From contig NZ_JAALDK010000001.1 in the NCBI RefSeq assembly GCF_013366925.1, positions 5,330,001 through 5,394,000 on the forward strand: 64,000 nt of DNA. Reading direction: 5' to 3'. The stretch comes from Paraburkholderia youngii. Its GTDB lineage: Bacteria; Pseudomonadota; Gammaproteobacteria; Burkholderiales; Burkholderiaceae. Under the pieces are notes generated by a model. It did no database searches, was not told the origin of the DNA, and saw only the letters and a program-made list of their open reading frames with translations. The translations under genes and the position numbers were made by a program. Shown here piece by piece: positions 17,562-27,804 of this stretch (its first letter is position 1; each line of letters opens with the position of its first letter).

Positions 17562-18758
17562 TCAAAGTCCGAGAATCATCTGCGCGATGATGTTCTTTTG
17601 AATTTCGTTCGAGCCGCCGTAAATCGACGTCTTGCGGAAGTTGAAGTAGTACGCGGCAAGCGGCGCGGCATCGTCGTCGCCGGCAAGACTGTGCTCGCGT
17701 TCGCCTTCGAGGAACGGCACGTCAAACGGCGCGGCCAGCGGACCGATCGCTTCGAACATCAGTTCGGTGAGTCCCTGTTGCACTTCCGTGCCCTTGATCT
17801 TCAGCATCGACGCTTCCGGGCCCGGGCCGCGACCGCCCGCCTCGTTCGCCACCACGCGTTGCACGGTGACTTCGAGCGCCATCAACTCGATTTCGAGACT
17901 CGCGACCTTTGCCGCAAACACCGGATCGTGCAGCAGCGGCTTGCCGTTCTTTTTCTGATTCAGCGCGACACGTTTGAGAAACACCAGTTCACGCTTCGAC
18001 GCACCGACTCGCGCGATGCCGGTACGCTCGTGCCCAAGCAGATATTTCGCATAGGTCCAGCCGCGATTTTCTTCGCCGACCAGATTGTCGAGCGGGACTT
18101 TGACGTCCTCGAAGAACACTTCATTGACTTCGTGATCTTCGTCGAGCGTGATGATGGGCCGCACAGTGATGCCCGGCGTTTTCATGTCGATCAGCAGGAA
18201 CGAGATGCCCTCCTGCTTTTTGGCGCCGCTGTCGGTGCGCACGAGGCAGAACATCATGTCGGCGTGCTGGCCGAGCGTGGTCCAGGTCTTCTGACCGTTG
18301 ACCACGTAATGATCACCGACACGCTCGGCGCGAGTGCGCAGCGACGCAAGGTCGGAACCCGACCCGGGCTCCGAATAGCCCTGACACCACCAGTCCGTGC
18401 CGTCGAGAATGCGCGGCAGATAGTGGCGTTTCTGCGCCTCGTTGCCGTACTTCATCAGCACCGGCGCAACCATCGACACGCCGAAAGGCAGCACGGTAGG
18501 TGCGCCAACACGCGCGCACTCTTCTTCCCAGATATGTCGTTGGGTCGCGTCCCAGCCGGGGCCGCCGTATTCGCGCGGCCACGCGACCGCCGACCAGCCT
18601 CGCATGCCGAGCAGCCTGTGCCAGCTTGCGAAGTCTTCGCGGGAAAGACGTTTGTGATTGAGAACCTTGTCGCTTAGTTCGCGAGGCAGATTCGCTTCGA
18701 GCCAGGCGCGGATGTCGGCGCGGAACGCGTCTTCAGCGGGGGAATAGTCCAGATTCAT
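17562..18758 (-). CDS. Acyl-CoA dehydrogenase, large-subunit (PimC-like) type
   Basis: A 398-residue FAD-dependent acyl-CoA dehydrogenase. The FAD/substrate motif is intact (WWCQGYSEPGSGSDLASL), as are GQKTWTTLGQHADMMFCLVR and the C-terminal SIYGGSNEIQKNIIAQMILG. At the site where medium-chain enzymes carry the catalytic Glu (YEG) this reads YGG, so the base must come from elsewhere, as in some long-chain and PimC-type enzymes. It is followed after 10 bases by the PimD-like gene. A DUF1178 gene precedes it in the same direction by 48 bases. Confidence 0.9.
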   Translation of the reverse strand: MNLDYSPAEDAFRADIRAWLEANLPRELSDKVLNHKRLSREDFASWHRLLGMRGWSAVAWPREYGGPGWDATQRHIWEEECARVGAPTVLPFGVSMVAPVLMKYGNEAQKRHYLPRILDGTDWWCQGYSEPGSGSDLASLRTRAERVGDHYVVNGQKTWTTLGQHADMMFCLVRTDSGAKKQEGISFLLIDMKTPGITVRPIITLDEDHEVNEVFFEDVKVPLDNLVGEENRGWTYAKYLLGHERTGIARVGASKRELVFLKRVALNQKKNGKPLLHDPVFAAKVASLEIELMALEVTVQRVVANEAGGRGPGPEASMLKIKGTEVQQGLTELMFEAIGPLAAPFDVPFLEGEREHSLAGDDDAAPLAAYYFNFRKTSIYGGSNEIQKNIIAQMILGL

Positions 18759-18806
18759 GCGTAGTGTCTCCTGGCCGCCACCACCCAGCCGCCTGGAGCC
18801 ACCGCG

Positions 18807-19232
18807 CTACTGCAGTGGTTCCTTCAGCGCAGCCGGGACCGGCAGCGGCATCACTTCGATGCCTTCCTCGACCAAGGCACGCGCATCCTCGGGTGTGGTG
18901 ACACCACGAATACTGCGCGCGGGCGCTTCGTTGTAGTGAATGCGCCGCGCTTCCTCGGCGAAGCGGTCGCCCACGTTCTCGGTCTTCTCCAGTACCTCGC
19001 GCAGCGCGCGAATCATGTGCGCCTGCATTTGCTCCATGCCCGCCGGCGCTTTTGAGTCGGTCGCGCCCGACAGATTCAGACGCGGTGCCGACGGCAAACG
19101 GCTCACCTCGTGCGCACCGCAGATCGGACATTCGACAAGCTTGCGGGACTGCTGCGACTCGAAGTCATCAGCCGAAGCGAACCAGCCTTCGAACCGATGG
19201 CCATGCGGACACTGTAAATCGAGGACCTTCAT
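18807..19232 (-). CDS. DUF1178 family protein
   Basis: A 141-residue protein I recognise as DUF1178, of unknown function. The N-terminus has a zinc-ribbon-like set: CPHGHRFEGWF and CPICGAHEV, giving three Cys plus His candidates for metal binding. A charged helix follows (GDRFAEEARRIHYNEAPARSIRGVTTPEDARAL is the most typical family region). It is the first gene downstream of the ACGATCGT-type promoter and therefore appears to lead the acyl-CoA dehydrogenase/MaoC set, though the functional link is unexplained. Confidence 0.88.
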   Translation of the reverse strand: MKVLDLQCPHGHRFEGWFASADDFESQQSRKLVECPICGAHEVSRLPSAPRLNLSGATDSKAPAGMEQMQAHMIRALREVLEKTENVGDRFAEEARRIHYNEAPARSIRGVTTPEDARALVEEGIEVMPLPVPAALKEPLQ

Positions 19233-19254
19233 GTGGAATCAGGGCTTGCGTGCC

Positions 19255-19291
19255 AGTTTAGCGCAAAATGGATATTTGTGAACGATCGTTC
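19255..19291 (-). promoter_or_regulatory. Promoter with ACGATCGT-core operator for the DUF1178-acyl-CoA set
   Basis: On the minus strand, TTCACA (19282-19277) and TAAACT (19260-19255) form -35 and -10 elements with a 16-base spacer. A perfect 12-bp palindrome, GAACGATCGTTC (19280-19291), overlaps the -35, the expected place for a repressor. It shares the 8-bp core ACGATCGT with the palindrome at 8962-8973 ahead of the other acyl-CoA set. Predicted transcription start is about 16 bases before the DUF1178 ATG. Confidence 0.5.
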
Positions 19292-19448
19292 GTAAAACCT
19301 CAGGACCGACGCACAGCCGCCAGCTGCCGCTACGGAATATCACGTGGGTGCGCGATTTTAACGCTTTACGGCATGTGCTGCCGAAGGCGGCCCGAGCGCT
19401 AACCGGTGCCACACTTGCTCGGTTCTCCAGCCCGCTTGCGGCGCACCG

Positions 19449-19973
19449 CTACACCACGAGATTGCCGAGTTGACGACTCACGCGCGGTTCAATCTGACGG
19501 GCCTCCTTCGTCAGATTGATCTGCTTCGCCAGTTTTGCGACATCCGCGACACCAATCTCAATCTCGTACCCGCCGCGCGCGGTCAGCCATTCGAGGACGT
19601 CGGTCAGATGCCACACCGACGCACTGCCTTCGTGGACCGGGGGCGGAAAGTCGATGGCGTTGTTCAGCATCAGCTTGCGCATGTTTTGCCGCGACACTCC
19701 CGCCATTTCGGCCACGTCGGTCAGCCCCACGAAGTCAGGTCCTGCCTCGACCAGTTGCGCGGACGGCACAGCGCGTTTCACGTCCTTGAGCGCGCTGGTG
19801 ACAGCCTCGAATGCGCTCGTGGCTTCACGGGTGAAAAGCAGCGCGAGGCGGCCTGGTTGCCCGACGCCAATCGTGGCGTCGTCGCACCCCGCTTCGCCCA
19901 ACCGCTCGACGATTGCGTCTGCATCGCAGTCTTCCGCGGCGAGGCGGTACTTCAACGTGAACACATATTCCAT
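19449..19973 (-). CDS. HTH-domain protein, putative antitoxin/autoregulator
   Basis: A 174-residue protein I do not recognise as a named family. Residues 1-75 look like a small alpha/beta domain. Residues 82-131 form a MerR/AlpA-like helix-turn-helix (GLTDVAEMAGVSRQNMRKL, then the wing-like SASVWHLTDVLEWL). A short helical tail ends in LGNLVV. The ribosome-binding site AGGAG lies 6 bases before the ATG. It follows the Cys-rich HicA-like gene on the same strand after 63 bases. A small putative RNase-fold gene plus a larger DNA-binding partner resembles type II toxin-antitoxin modules of the HicAB kind, so it could be the antitoxin. This is inference from arrangement. Confidence 0.75.
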   Translation of the reverse strand: MEYVFTLKYRLAAEDCDADAIVERLGEAGCDDATIGVGQPGRLALLFTREATSAFEAVTSALKDVKRAVPSAQLVEAGPDFVGLTDVAEMAGVSRQNMRKLMLNNAIDFPPPVHEGSASVWHLTDVLEWLTARGGYEIEIGVADVAKLAKQINLTKEARQIEPRVSRQLGNLVV

Positions 19974-20036
19974 ACGTTACTCCTGTCTTTGTTGAGCCCA
20001 GGTTATTGCGATTCCTGTTTGCTGCCTACGAACCCA

Positions 20037-20282
20037 CTAGCGCCGTGCCGCGCAGTTGCCGACAATGCGCCGCAAGTGTCTGGCGTGATTGCCGGGATTC
20101 TTCGGCGTACTCCAGACGCTCGATATACAGAACTCTCCGCACCGACATTCGGCGTCTTGGTACGGGCAATAGATTTTTCCCCACGCATGACCTCTTCCGC
20201 CGTCCTGAACGCGCCAGCCGTGCTGTTCCGCGTACGCCAATGCGGCCTCGATCTCTTTCTTCTTGTGCCTTCCTCGAACCAT
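20037..20282 (-). CDS. Small Cys-rich HicA-like protein, putative toxin
   Basis: An 81-residue basic protein. Residues 22-40 (GWRVQDGGRGHAWGKIYCP) resemble the HicA RNA-binding/RNase core, where a Gly-Trp turn is followed by a Gly-rich strand and a catalytic His; H32 would be that His. Unlike HicA, it has five cysteines (39, 46, 48, 52, 77), the first four spaced CX6CXCX3C as for a zinc site, and a basic end (NHARHLRRI). The ATG at 20282 is preceded by GGAGG at 5 bases; an in-frame TTG at 20294 is unlikely. First gene of the two-gene cassette with the HTH protein. Function is inferred. Confidence 0.7.
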   Translation of the reverse strand: MVRGRHKKKEIEAALAYAEQHGWRVQDGGRGHAWGKIYCPYQDAECRCGEFCISSVWSTPKNPGNHARHLRRIVGNCAARR

Positions 20283-20292
20283 CGACACCTCC

Positions 20293-20329
20293 AATGTAGC
20301 CGCTCAATTTCGAGTTGTCAATTGACAAC
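20293..20329 (-). promoter_or_regulatory. 16-bp palindrome and promoter-like elements before the HicA-like cassette
   Basis: A perfect 16-bp palindrome GTTGTCAATTGACAAC (20314-20329) lies 31 bases before the ATG of the HicA-like gene. Its second half holds TTGACA (minus strand 20321-20316), followed after exactly 17 bases by TACATT (20298-20293). If both hexamers are used, transcription would start within a few bases of the start codon and the GGAGG would be lost, so the exact promoter is uncertain. An operator covering the -35 fits autoregulation by the HTH protein. Confidence 0.5.
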
Positions 20330-20512
20330 CCATGATTGAACCGGAATCAGATCACTCCGATGAGTAGCGTCGGTTATCCCAAACAAAATCGACGACGGAC
20401 TCGGTAATCGGAGGGTTCATACTAGCCGGCCGGCGGAGCCACGACGAGCCAGCCAGATGGCATAGGAAACGGCATTTTGTTGAGCCAGAAAGAAACCGCG
20501 GAGCCAATGACG

Positions 20513-20545
20513 AAGCCCCTGCCGGTCATCGACCAACAGGGGCTT
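20513..20545. terminator. Hairpin downstream of the NUDIX gene
   Basis: AAGCCCCTG (20513-20521) pairs with CAGGGGCTT (20537-20545), with a nested GGTC-ATC-GACC hairpin in the loop. It lies just beyond the NUDIX stop codon on the minus strand. No long T tract follows, so it may end transcription poorly or stabilise the 3' end. The rest of 20330-20575 shows no gene; it has several GAGCCA repeats of unknown meaning. Confidence 0.45.
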
Positions 20546-20575
20546 GGTTAAATCAGCTACCGGGCTGACGCGAAC

Positions 20576-21166
20576 TTACACCGTCTCGGGCGCCTCGGTC
20601 GGCCACGTGCCCGACAGCACTTTCTCGAGCCAGAAAGTACCGATGATCGTCTTCACATCGGTGATCTTGCCCGTGCGCACCCACTCGGACACTTGCTCCA
20701 CGGTCGCGGTGAACAGTTCGAGAAACTCACCTTCGTCGAGCTTGCGCTCGCCCGCGGTCAAGCCCCGCGCCAGATAGATATCAATGAATTCGGTCGAGTA
20801 AGAAATGATCGGGTGGATCCGTGTCAGGTACACGTACTCGCGTGCGGTATAGCCGGTCTCCTCGCGCAGTTCCCGCACCGCGCACGCCAGCGCGCCCTCG
20901 TTCGGGTCGAGCTTGCCGGCCGGATATTCGACCATCACCTTGCCCATCGGATAGCGATACTGACTTTCGAGCAGCACGCGACCGTCATCGAATAAGGGGA
21001 TCACCATGACGGCGCCCGGATGCTGAACGTATTCGCGCGTCGCATGTTTGCCGTCCGGGAGTCGGACCGTATCGTACTTGACCGTCATGAACGGCCCCTG
21101 ATGGACCGTCTTGCTGTCGATACAAGTCTCGGTTAGCGCGGCGTCGTGATTGGGAAGTTCAGCCAT
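20576..21166 (-). CDS. NUDIX hydrolase, ADP-ribose pyrophosphatase type
   Basis: A 196-residue NUDIX hydrolase. The Nudix box runs over residues 84-106 and is complete: G84, E90, R98-E99, E102-E103 and G105. The N-terminal extension (VKYDTVRLPDGKHATREYVQHPG) and the downstream THR/YSTEFIDIYLARGL block match ADP-ribose pyrophosphatase (NudF-like). It hydrolyses ADP-ribose to AMP and ribose 5-phosphate, a plausible partner for NAD turnover next to complex I. It lies 45 bases after the DUF2818 gene at the end of the nuo transcript. Confidence 0.9.
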   Translation of the reverse strand: MAELPNHDAALTETCIDSKTVHQGPFMTVKYDTVRLPDGKHATREYVQHPGAVMVIPLFDDGRVLLESQYRYPMGKVMVEYPAGKLDPNEGALACAVRELREETGYTAREYVYLTRIHPIISYSTEFIDIYLARGLTAGERKLDEGEFLELFTATVEQVSEWVRTGKITDVKTIIGTFWLEKVLSGTWPTEAPETV

Positions 21167-21211
21167 GTGCGGACCTCAGAACAGCCAGGCGCGCGCGACG
21201 GCGAGACGCCG

Positions 21212-21508
21212 TCAGCGGCGTTTGACGAGATATTGGAAGGTAAAGCCGGGAAAAGCGAACACGACGAACAGAGCGAACGTGATCGCATAAAACTGCCAGC
21301 CCTGCTCGAAGCGATTTCCCGCGCGCGCTTCGAGCAAAAAGCCCAGCGCGCCGACCACGAAATACAGCACGATCAATTCGGCAATCCGGAGCCAGGCGCT
21401 TTTCTTCGCCGCTTTCAACGGCACCGCGGCGAAGAGGCGCTGATTCAGGAACGGTAGGTTGGCGCCGACTAGCGCCAACAGCACGATAAACCAGCCCGCA
21501 GCGGACAT
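21212..21508 (-). CDS. DUF2818 family membrane protein
   Basis: A 98-residue membrane protein with three hydrophobic segments (FIVLLALVGANLPFL, LIVLYFVVGALGFLL, and AITFALFVVFAFPGF). DUF2818 genes commonly follow nuoN in Burkholderiales. Its ATG overlaps the nuoN stop by one base (TGATG), so translation is likely coupled, and it may be an accessory factor or small subunit associated with complex I. No catalytic motif is visible. Confidence 0.85.
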   Translation of the reverse strand: MSAAGWFIVLLALVGANLPFLNQRLFAAVPLKAAKKSAWLRIAELIVLYFVVGALGFLLEARAGNRFEQGWQFYAITFALFVVFAFPGFTFQYLVKRR

Positions 21509-22980
21509 CAGAGCAACAGCGTGTGCTGGATCGCCTGCAGGCAGGCGCGCAACAGCGGATCCGGCACGATACCGAGCACCAGCACGGCGACGCCGTTCAA
21601 CGCGAGCAACGCGCGCGTGCTCGTGTCCGCCACGATCGCCGACTTGTCTTGCGGCTCGTCGAAGTACATCAGCTTGACGATACGCAGGTAGTAGAACGCG
21701 CCGAACAGCGACGTGATCACCGCGAGCACGGTAAGCCAGGTCAGGCCGGCGTTCATCGTTGCTTGCAGCACGGCGAGCTTCGCGTAGAAGCCGACTGCCG
21801 GCGGAATACCCGCGAGCGAGAACATCATGATCATCATCACGAACGCGAAGACCGCGCTGCGCTGATTGAGGCCCTTGAAGTCCTCCAGCGTGTCCGCTTC
21901 GAAGTCGCGGCGCGCGAGCAGCATGATGACGCCAAAGGTACCGAGCGTGGTGATCAGGTAGACGATGCTGTAGAACATCGCCGAGCCGTACGCGCTCGCG
22001 GCACCCGTGGTTTTCTGGTCGACCACGCCGGCGAGCAGGCCGAGTAGCACGAAGCCCATGTTCGAGATCGCCGAATACGCGAGCATCCGCTTGACGTTGC
22101 GCTGCACGATACCGGTGATGTTGCCGACGATCAGCGACAGCGCCGCCAGAATCACCAGCATCTGTTGCCATTCGACCGCCAGCGGCAGCAGGCCCATCAC
22201 GAGGAAACGCAGACCCCACGCGAACGCCGCGACCTTCGGACCGCCACCGACGATGAGCGTCATCGCCGTCGGTGCGCCCTGGTACACGTCGGGCACCCAC
22301 ATATGGAACGGCACCGCGCCCATCTTGAACGCCACGCCCGCCACGATGAAGATCACGCCGAACAGCAGCACGGTCGGATCGTAGTGGCTCGTGTTAATCG
22401 CCTTGAACACTTCGTTCAGGTCCAGCGAGCCGGTCGCGCCATACAGCATCGAAACACCGTACAGCAGGAAACCGGAAGCCAGCGCGCCGAGCACGTAGTA
22501 CTTCATCGCCGCTTCGTTCGACGACGCCACTTCGCGACGCAGCGCGATCACCGCGTACAGCGACAGCGACATCAGTTCCAGACCGAGATACAGCGTCAGG
22601 AAGTTGTTGCCCGAGATCATCACGATCTGGCCGAGCAGCGAGAACATGCCGAGCAGGAAGAAGTCGCCGCGGAACAGGCTACGGTCTTCGAGGTAGCGAC
22701 GCGAATAAACGATCGTCACCGCGTAGCCGAGCGACACCACCGCCTTCATCACGTTGGCGAACGGATCGACCACGTACATGTGATCGAAGAAGTAATGCAC
22801 TTGCGGGTCGAACGCATTCACCGCGAACCAGATCCCGGCGACGAGCGTCGAGAAGAACGCGATGAAATACGTTGTACGGCGACCCTCCGGGCCGACGAAC
22901 GTGTCGTTGAGCCACGCGATGACAATGGCGAACATCACCAATGCGTCAGGCAACAGAGCAGTCATAGGGGCGTTTTGCAT
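21508..22980 (-). CDS. nuoN: NADH-quinone oxidoreductase subunit N
   Basis: A 490-residue, ~14-helix antiporter-like membrane subunit of complex I, one of the proton-pumping modules. Family signatures include ELMSLSLYAVIALRR (with the conserved Glu in a membrane helix), YYVLGALASGFLLYG, GAVPFHMWVPDVYQGAPT and MLAYSAISNMGFVLLG; Lys and Glu residues expected in the proton channel are retained. Length is typical. It is the last nuo gene; DUF2818 follows with overlapping stop and start. Separated from nuoM by 24 bases. Confidence 0.97.
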   Translation of the reverse strand: MQNAPMTALLPDALVMFAIVIAWLNDTFVGPEGRRTTYFIAFFSTLVAGIWFAVNAFDPQVHYFFDHMYVVDPFANVMKAVVSLGYAVTIVYSRRYLEDRSLFRGDFFLLGMFSLLGQIVMISGNNFLTLYLGLELMSLSLYAVIALRREVASSNEAAMKYYVLGALASGFLLYGVSMLYGATGSLDLNEVFKAINTSHYDPTVLLFGVIFIVAGVAFKMGAVPFHMWVPDVYQGAPTAMTLIVGGGPKVAAFAWGLRFLVMGLLPLAVEWQQMLVILAALSLIVGNITGIVQRNVKRMLAYSAISNMGFVLLGLLAGVVDQKTTGAASAYGSAMFYSIVYLITTLGTFGVIMLLARRDFEADTLEDFKGLNQRSAVFAFVMMIMMFSLAGIPPAVGFYAKLAVLQATMNAGLTWLTVLAVITSLFGAFYYLRIVKLMYFDEPQDKSAIVADTSTRALLALNGVAVLVLGIVPDPLLRACLQAIQHTLLL

Positions 22981-23004
22981 GGTCTTAAATTCCTCCGCTC
23001 GTCG

Positions 23005-24495
23005 TTACTGAGGCAACGGCAGCTTCGATTGCGCAACGTGGGAGAGGAGGTTTTCCACGGATACGTGCATCACATCGGTAAAGGGCTTCGGATACAGGCC
23101 CATGAACAGCGTCAGTGCGGCGAGCACTGCCAGCATGAAAAATTCGCGACGGTCGATGTCGAGCAGGTTCTTCACGTGGTCGTTCGCGACTGCGCCGAAG
23201 TACACGCGCTTGTACATCCACAGCGTGTAGGCCGCGCCGAGAATCAGCGTGACTGCCGCGCCACTCGCGATCCAGAAGTTGTACTGGACGGAGGCCAGAA
23301 TCACCATGAATTCGCCGACGAAACCGGAAGTGCCCGGCAAGCCGCAATTCGCCATCGCGAACAGCATCACGAACGCCGCGAACTTCGGCATCACGTTGAC
23401 GACGCCGCCGTAATCGGCGATCTGACGCGAGTGCATGCGGTCGTAAAGCACGCCGATGCACAGGAACATTGCGCCCGACACGAAGCCATGCGAGATCATC
23501 TGCACGATCGCGCCTTCCGCGCCGAGCTGATTGAAGATAAAGAAGCCGAGCGTGACAAAGCCCATGTGCGCAATCGACGAATACGCGACCAGCTTCTTCA
23601 TGTCGGCCTGCACCATCGCAACGAGACCGATGTAGATCACGGCGATCAGCGACAGCGTGATGATGACCGGTGCGAGGAAATGGCTCGCATCAGGCGTGAT
23701 CGGCAGCGAGAAGCGCAGGAAACCGTACGCACCGAGCTTCAGCATGATCGCGGCCAGCACGACCGAACCGCCGGTCGGCGCTTCCACGTGCGCGTCCGGC
23801 AACCACGTGTGCACCGGCCACATCGGCACCTTCACCGCGAAGGCCAGGAAGAACGCGATAAACAGTAGCACCTGCGGCGTCATCGCGATCTGCGCGTGCT
23901 GCCACGTGGCGATGTCGAACGAGCCGGTCTCGTTGTACAGATAGATCAGCGCAACCAGCATCAGCAGCGAGCCCGCCAGCGTGTACAGGAAGAACTTGAA
24001 CGCCGCGTACACGCGGTTCGCCCCGCCCCACACGCCGATGATGATGTACATCGGGATCAGCGTCGCCTCGAAGAACACGTAGAACAGCATGCCGTCGGCC
24101 GCGCTGAACACGCCGACCATGATGCCCGAAAGGATCAGAAAGGCCGCGAGGTACTGGCCGACGTTCTTCGTGATCACTTCCCACGCTGCGATCACGACGA
24201 TCACCGTGATCAACGCGGTCAACGAGACGAACCACATCGAAATGCCGTCCACGCCGAGGTGATACATGATGTGGAAGCGCTCGATCCAGTTCGCCTGCTC
24301 GACGAACTGCAGGTCGGCGGTGCTCGAATCGAAGCTGGTGATCAGCGGCAGCGTGACGAGGAAGCTCAGGACAGAGCCGATCAGCGAGATCCAGCGCGCG
24401 GGAGCGGGGTTCTCGTCGTTGCCGATCGCGAGGACCAGCAGACCGAAGAAGATCGGCAACCAGATCGCGATGCTGAGAATCGGATAAGCGTGCAT
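23005..24495 (-). CDS. nuoM: NADH-quinone oxidoreductase subunit M
   Basis: A 496-residue antiporter-like, ~14-helix membrane subunit of complex I. Signatures: LGVDGISMWFVSLTAL, YVFFEATLIPMYIIIG (the conserved proton-path Glu), FAVKVPMWPVHTWLPDAHVEAPT and AYSSIAHMGFVTLG. Normal length for the family. It lies between nuoL (14-base gap) and nuoN in the canonical L-M-N order. Confidence 0.97.
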   Translation of the reverse strand: MHAYPILSIAIWLPIFFGLLVLAIGNDENPAPARWISLIGSVLSFLVTLPLITSFDSSTADLQFVEQANWIERFHIMYHLGVDGISMWFVSLTALITVIVVIAAWEVITKNVGQYLAAFLILSGIMVGVFSAADGMLFYVFFEATLIPMYIIIGVWGGANRVYAAFKFFLYTLAGSLLMLVALIYLYNETGSFDIATWQHAQIAMTPQVLLFIAFFLAFAVKVPMWPVHTWLPDAHVEAPTGGSVVLAAIMLKLGAYGFLRFSLPITPDASHFLAPVIITLSLIAVIYIGLVAMVQADMKKLVAYSSIAHMGFVTLGFFIFNQLGAEGAIVQMISHGFVSGAMFLCIGVLYDRMHSRQIADYGGVVNVMPKFAAFVMLFAMANCGLPGTSGFVGEFMVILASVQYNFWIASGAAVTLILGAAYTLWMYKRVYFGAVANDHVKNLLDIDRREFFMLAVLAALTLFMGLYPKPFTDVMHVSVENLLSHVAQSKLPLPQ

Positions 24496-24509
24496 GAGTG
24501 TCTCTCGCC

Positions 24510-26576
<2,067 letters not shown>

Positions 26577-26593
26577 AACCGCTTTTCCTGAAA

Positions 26594-26899
26594 TTAACCT
26601 TTGAGCTGATCGAGATCCTCGACATTGATCGTGTCGAGACTACGGAACAGGGTCACCAGAATTGCGAGACCGATCGCCGATTCGGCTGCAGCAACCGTCA
26701 GCACGAAGAAGACGAAAACCTGGCCGTGCACGTCGCCCAGATAGTGCGAGAACGCGACGAAATTGGTGTTCACCGCGAGCAGCATCAGTTCGATCGCCAT
26801 CAGGATGATGATGACGTTGCGGCGGTTCAGGAAAATGCCGACGACGCTGATCGCAAACAGGATCGCGCCGAGGACGAGGTAATGGGCAAGGGTCAACAT
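26594..26899 (-). CDS. nuoK: NADH-quinone oxidoreductase subunit K
   Basis: A 101-residue, three-helix subunit of complex I. The conserved membrane glutamates occur in [14 protein letters not shown] and in [15 protein letters not shown], positions required for proton translocation in the family. The ATG at 26899 gives the typical length, although the open frame continues upstream across nuoJ. Lies between nuoJ (20-base gap) and nuoL. Confidence 0.96.
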   Translation of the reverse strand: MLTLAHYLVLGAILFAISVVGIFLNRRNVIIILMAIELMLLAVNTNFVAFSHYLGDVHGQVFVFFVLTVAAAESAIGLAILVTLFRSLDTINVEDLDQLKG

Positions 26900-26919
26900 G
26901 ATTTCTATCTCCTGTCCGC

Positions 26920-27612
26920 TCAGCTGTTCTTGGCTGCTGCCGAGTCGGCTGCTGCTGCGGCTGCCGCGGCAGCCGCTTGTTCCGCCGCGATGGTCGCCGC
27001 GGTTTTCTCCGACGGCATCTTCACGACGCGCACGCGGTCCTGAGCACGCACCTTGACCTGCGCGCTGACGTTCTGACGCTTGCTGTCCTTCTTGTGGCTC
27101 GTGGTCAGCGCGATCGCCGCGATGATGGCGACCAGCAGAATCAGGCCGGCGATTTCGAACGCGAAGATGTAGTTGGTGTAGATGACCTTGCCGATCAGGC
27201 GCGTGTTCGACCAGTCGCCCATACCGGCGGCGGCCGAGGCCGTGTCGTGCAGTGCGGTAGCCGTCGCGCCGTAGCCGTGCCACAGGATCAGTGCGGTTTC
27301 GATCACGATGATCGCGCCCACTGCCGATGCCATCGGCACGAAGCGTTTGAAGTCCTTGCGCAGCACGTCGAGATTGATGTCCAGCATCATCACGACGAAC
27401 AGGAACAGCACCATCACCGCGCCGACGTAGACCAGCACCAGCAGGATCGCGAGGAACTCCGCCTCGAGCAGCATCCAGATCGCGGCTGCGTTGAAGAACG
27501 CCAGCACCAGATACAGTGCGCACGCCACTGGATTGCGGGAGGTGATCACCTTCAGCCCTGAAACCACGAGGAGCAGCGCGAAGATGTAGAACAGTACGGT
27601 CGTGAATTCCAT
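26920..27612 (-). CDS. nuoJ: NADH-quinone oxidoreductase subunit J
   Basis: A 230-residue subunit of complex I with five predicted helices. Family motifs are [18 protein letters not shown], and [20 protein letters not shown] containing the pi-bulge-type helix typical of ND6/NuoJ. The last ~55 residues are a basic then almost pure alanine extension ([18 protein letters not shown]), longer than in E. coli and likely a disordered cytoplasmic tail. A 192-base non-coding gap separates it from nuoI, unusual in an otherwise tight operon. Confidence 0.95.
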   Translation of the reverse strand: MEFTTVLFYIFALLLVVSGLKVITSRNPVACALYLVLAFFNAAAIWMLLEAEFLAILLVLVYVGAVMVLFLFVVMMLDINLDVLRKDFKRFVPMASAVGAIIVIETALILWHGYGATATALHDTASAAAGMGDWSNTRLIGKVIYTNYIFAFEIAGLILLVAIIAAIALTTSHKKDSKRQNVSAQVKVRAQDRVRVVKMPSEKTAATIAAEQAAAAAAAAAADSAAAKNS

Positions 27613-27804
27613 GATTACCGGTTCATCGTTAGGCCATCGTCAGGCATTGTTCTTTGGCACGCGCGGTTGGCAAAAGCGGAGCAAACCGCCAGTACCGCCA
27701 CACAGGTGCGCCGTGCCGCGGCGTTCAGGCCGCGGCGGTCGGCCCGACAGCAGGCCGTGTTAATGCTTTTACTGCCGCATTTACTGCATCAGCGGGAAAG
27801 CGCT

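Noticed and set aside
20434..20506. Four GAGCCA repeats between the NUDIX gene and the HicA-like cassette
   Set aside because: Irregular spacing and short unit; no direct-repeat flanks of an insertion could be recognised.
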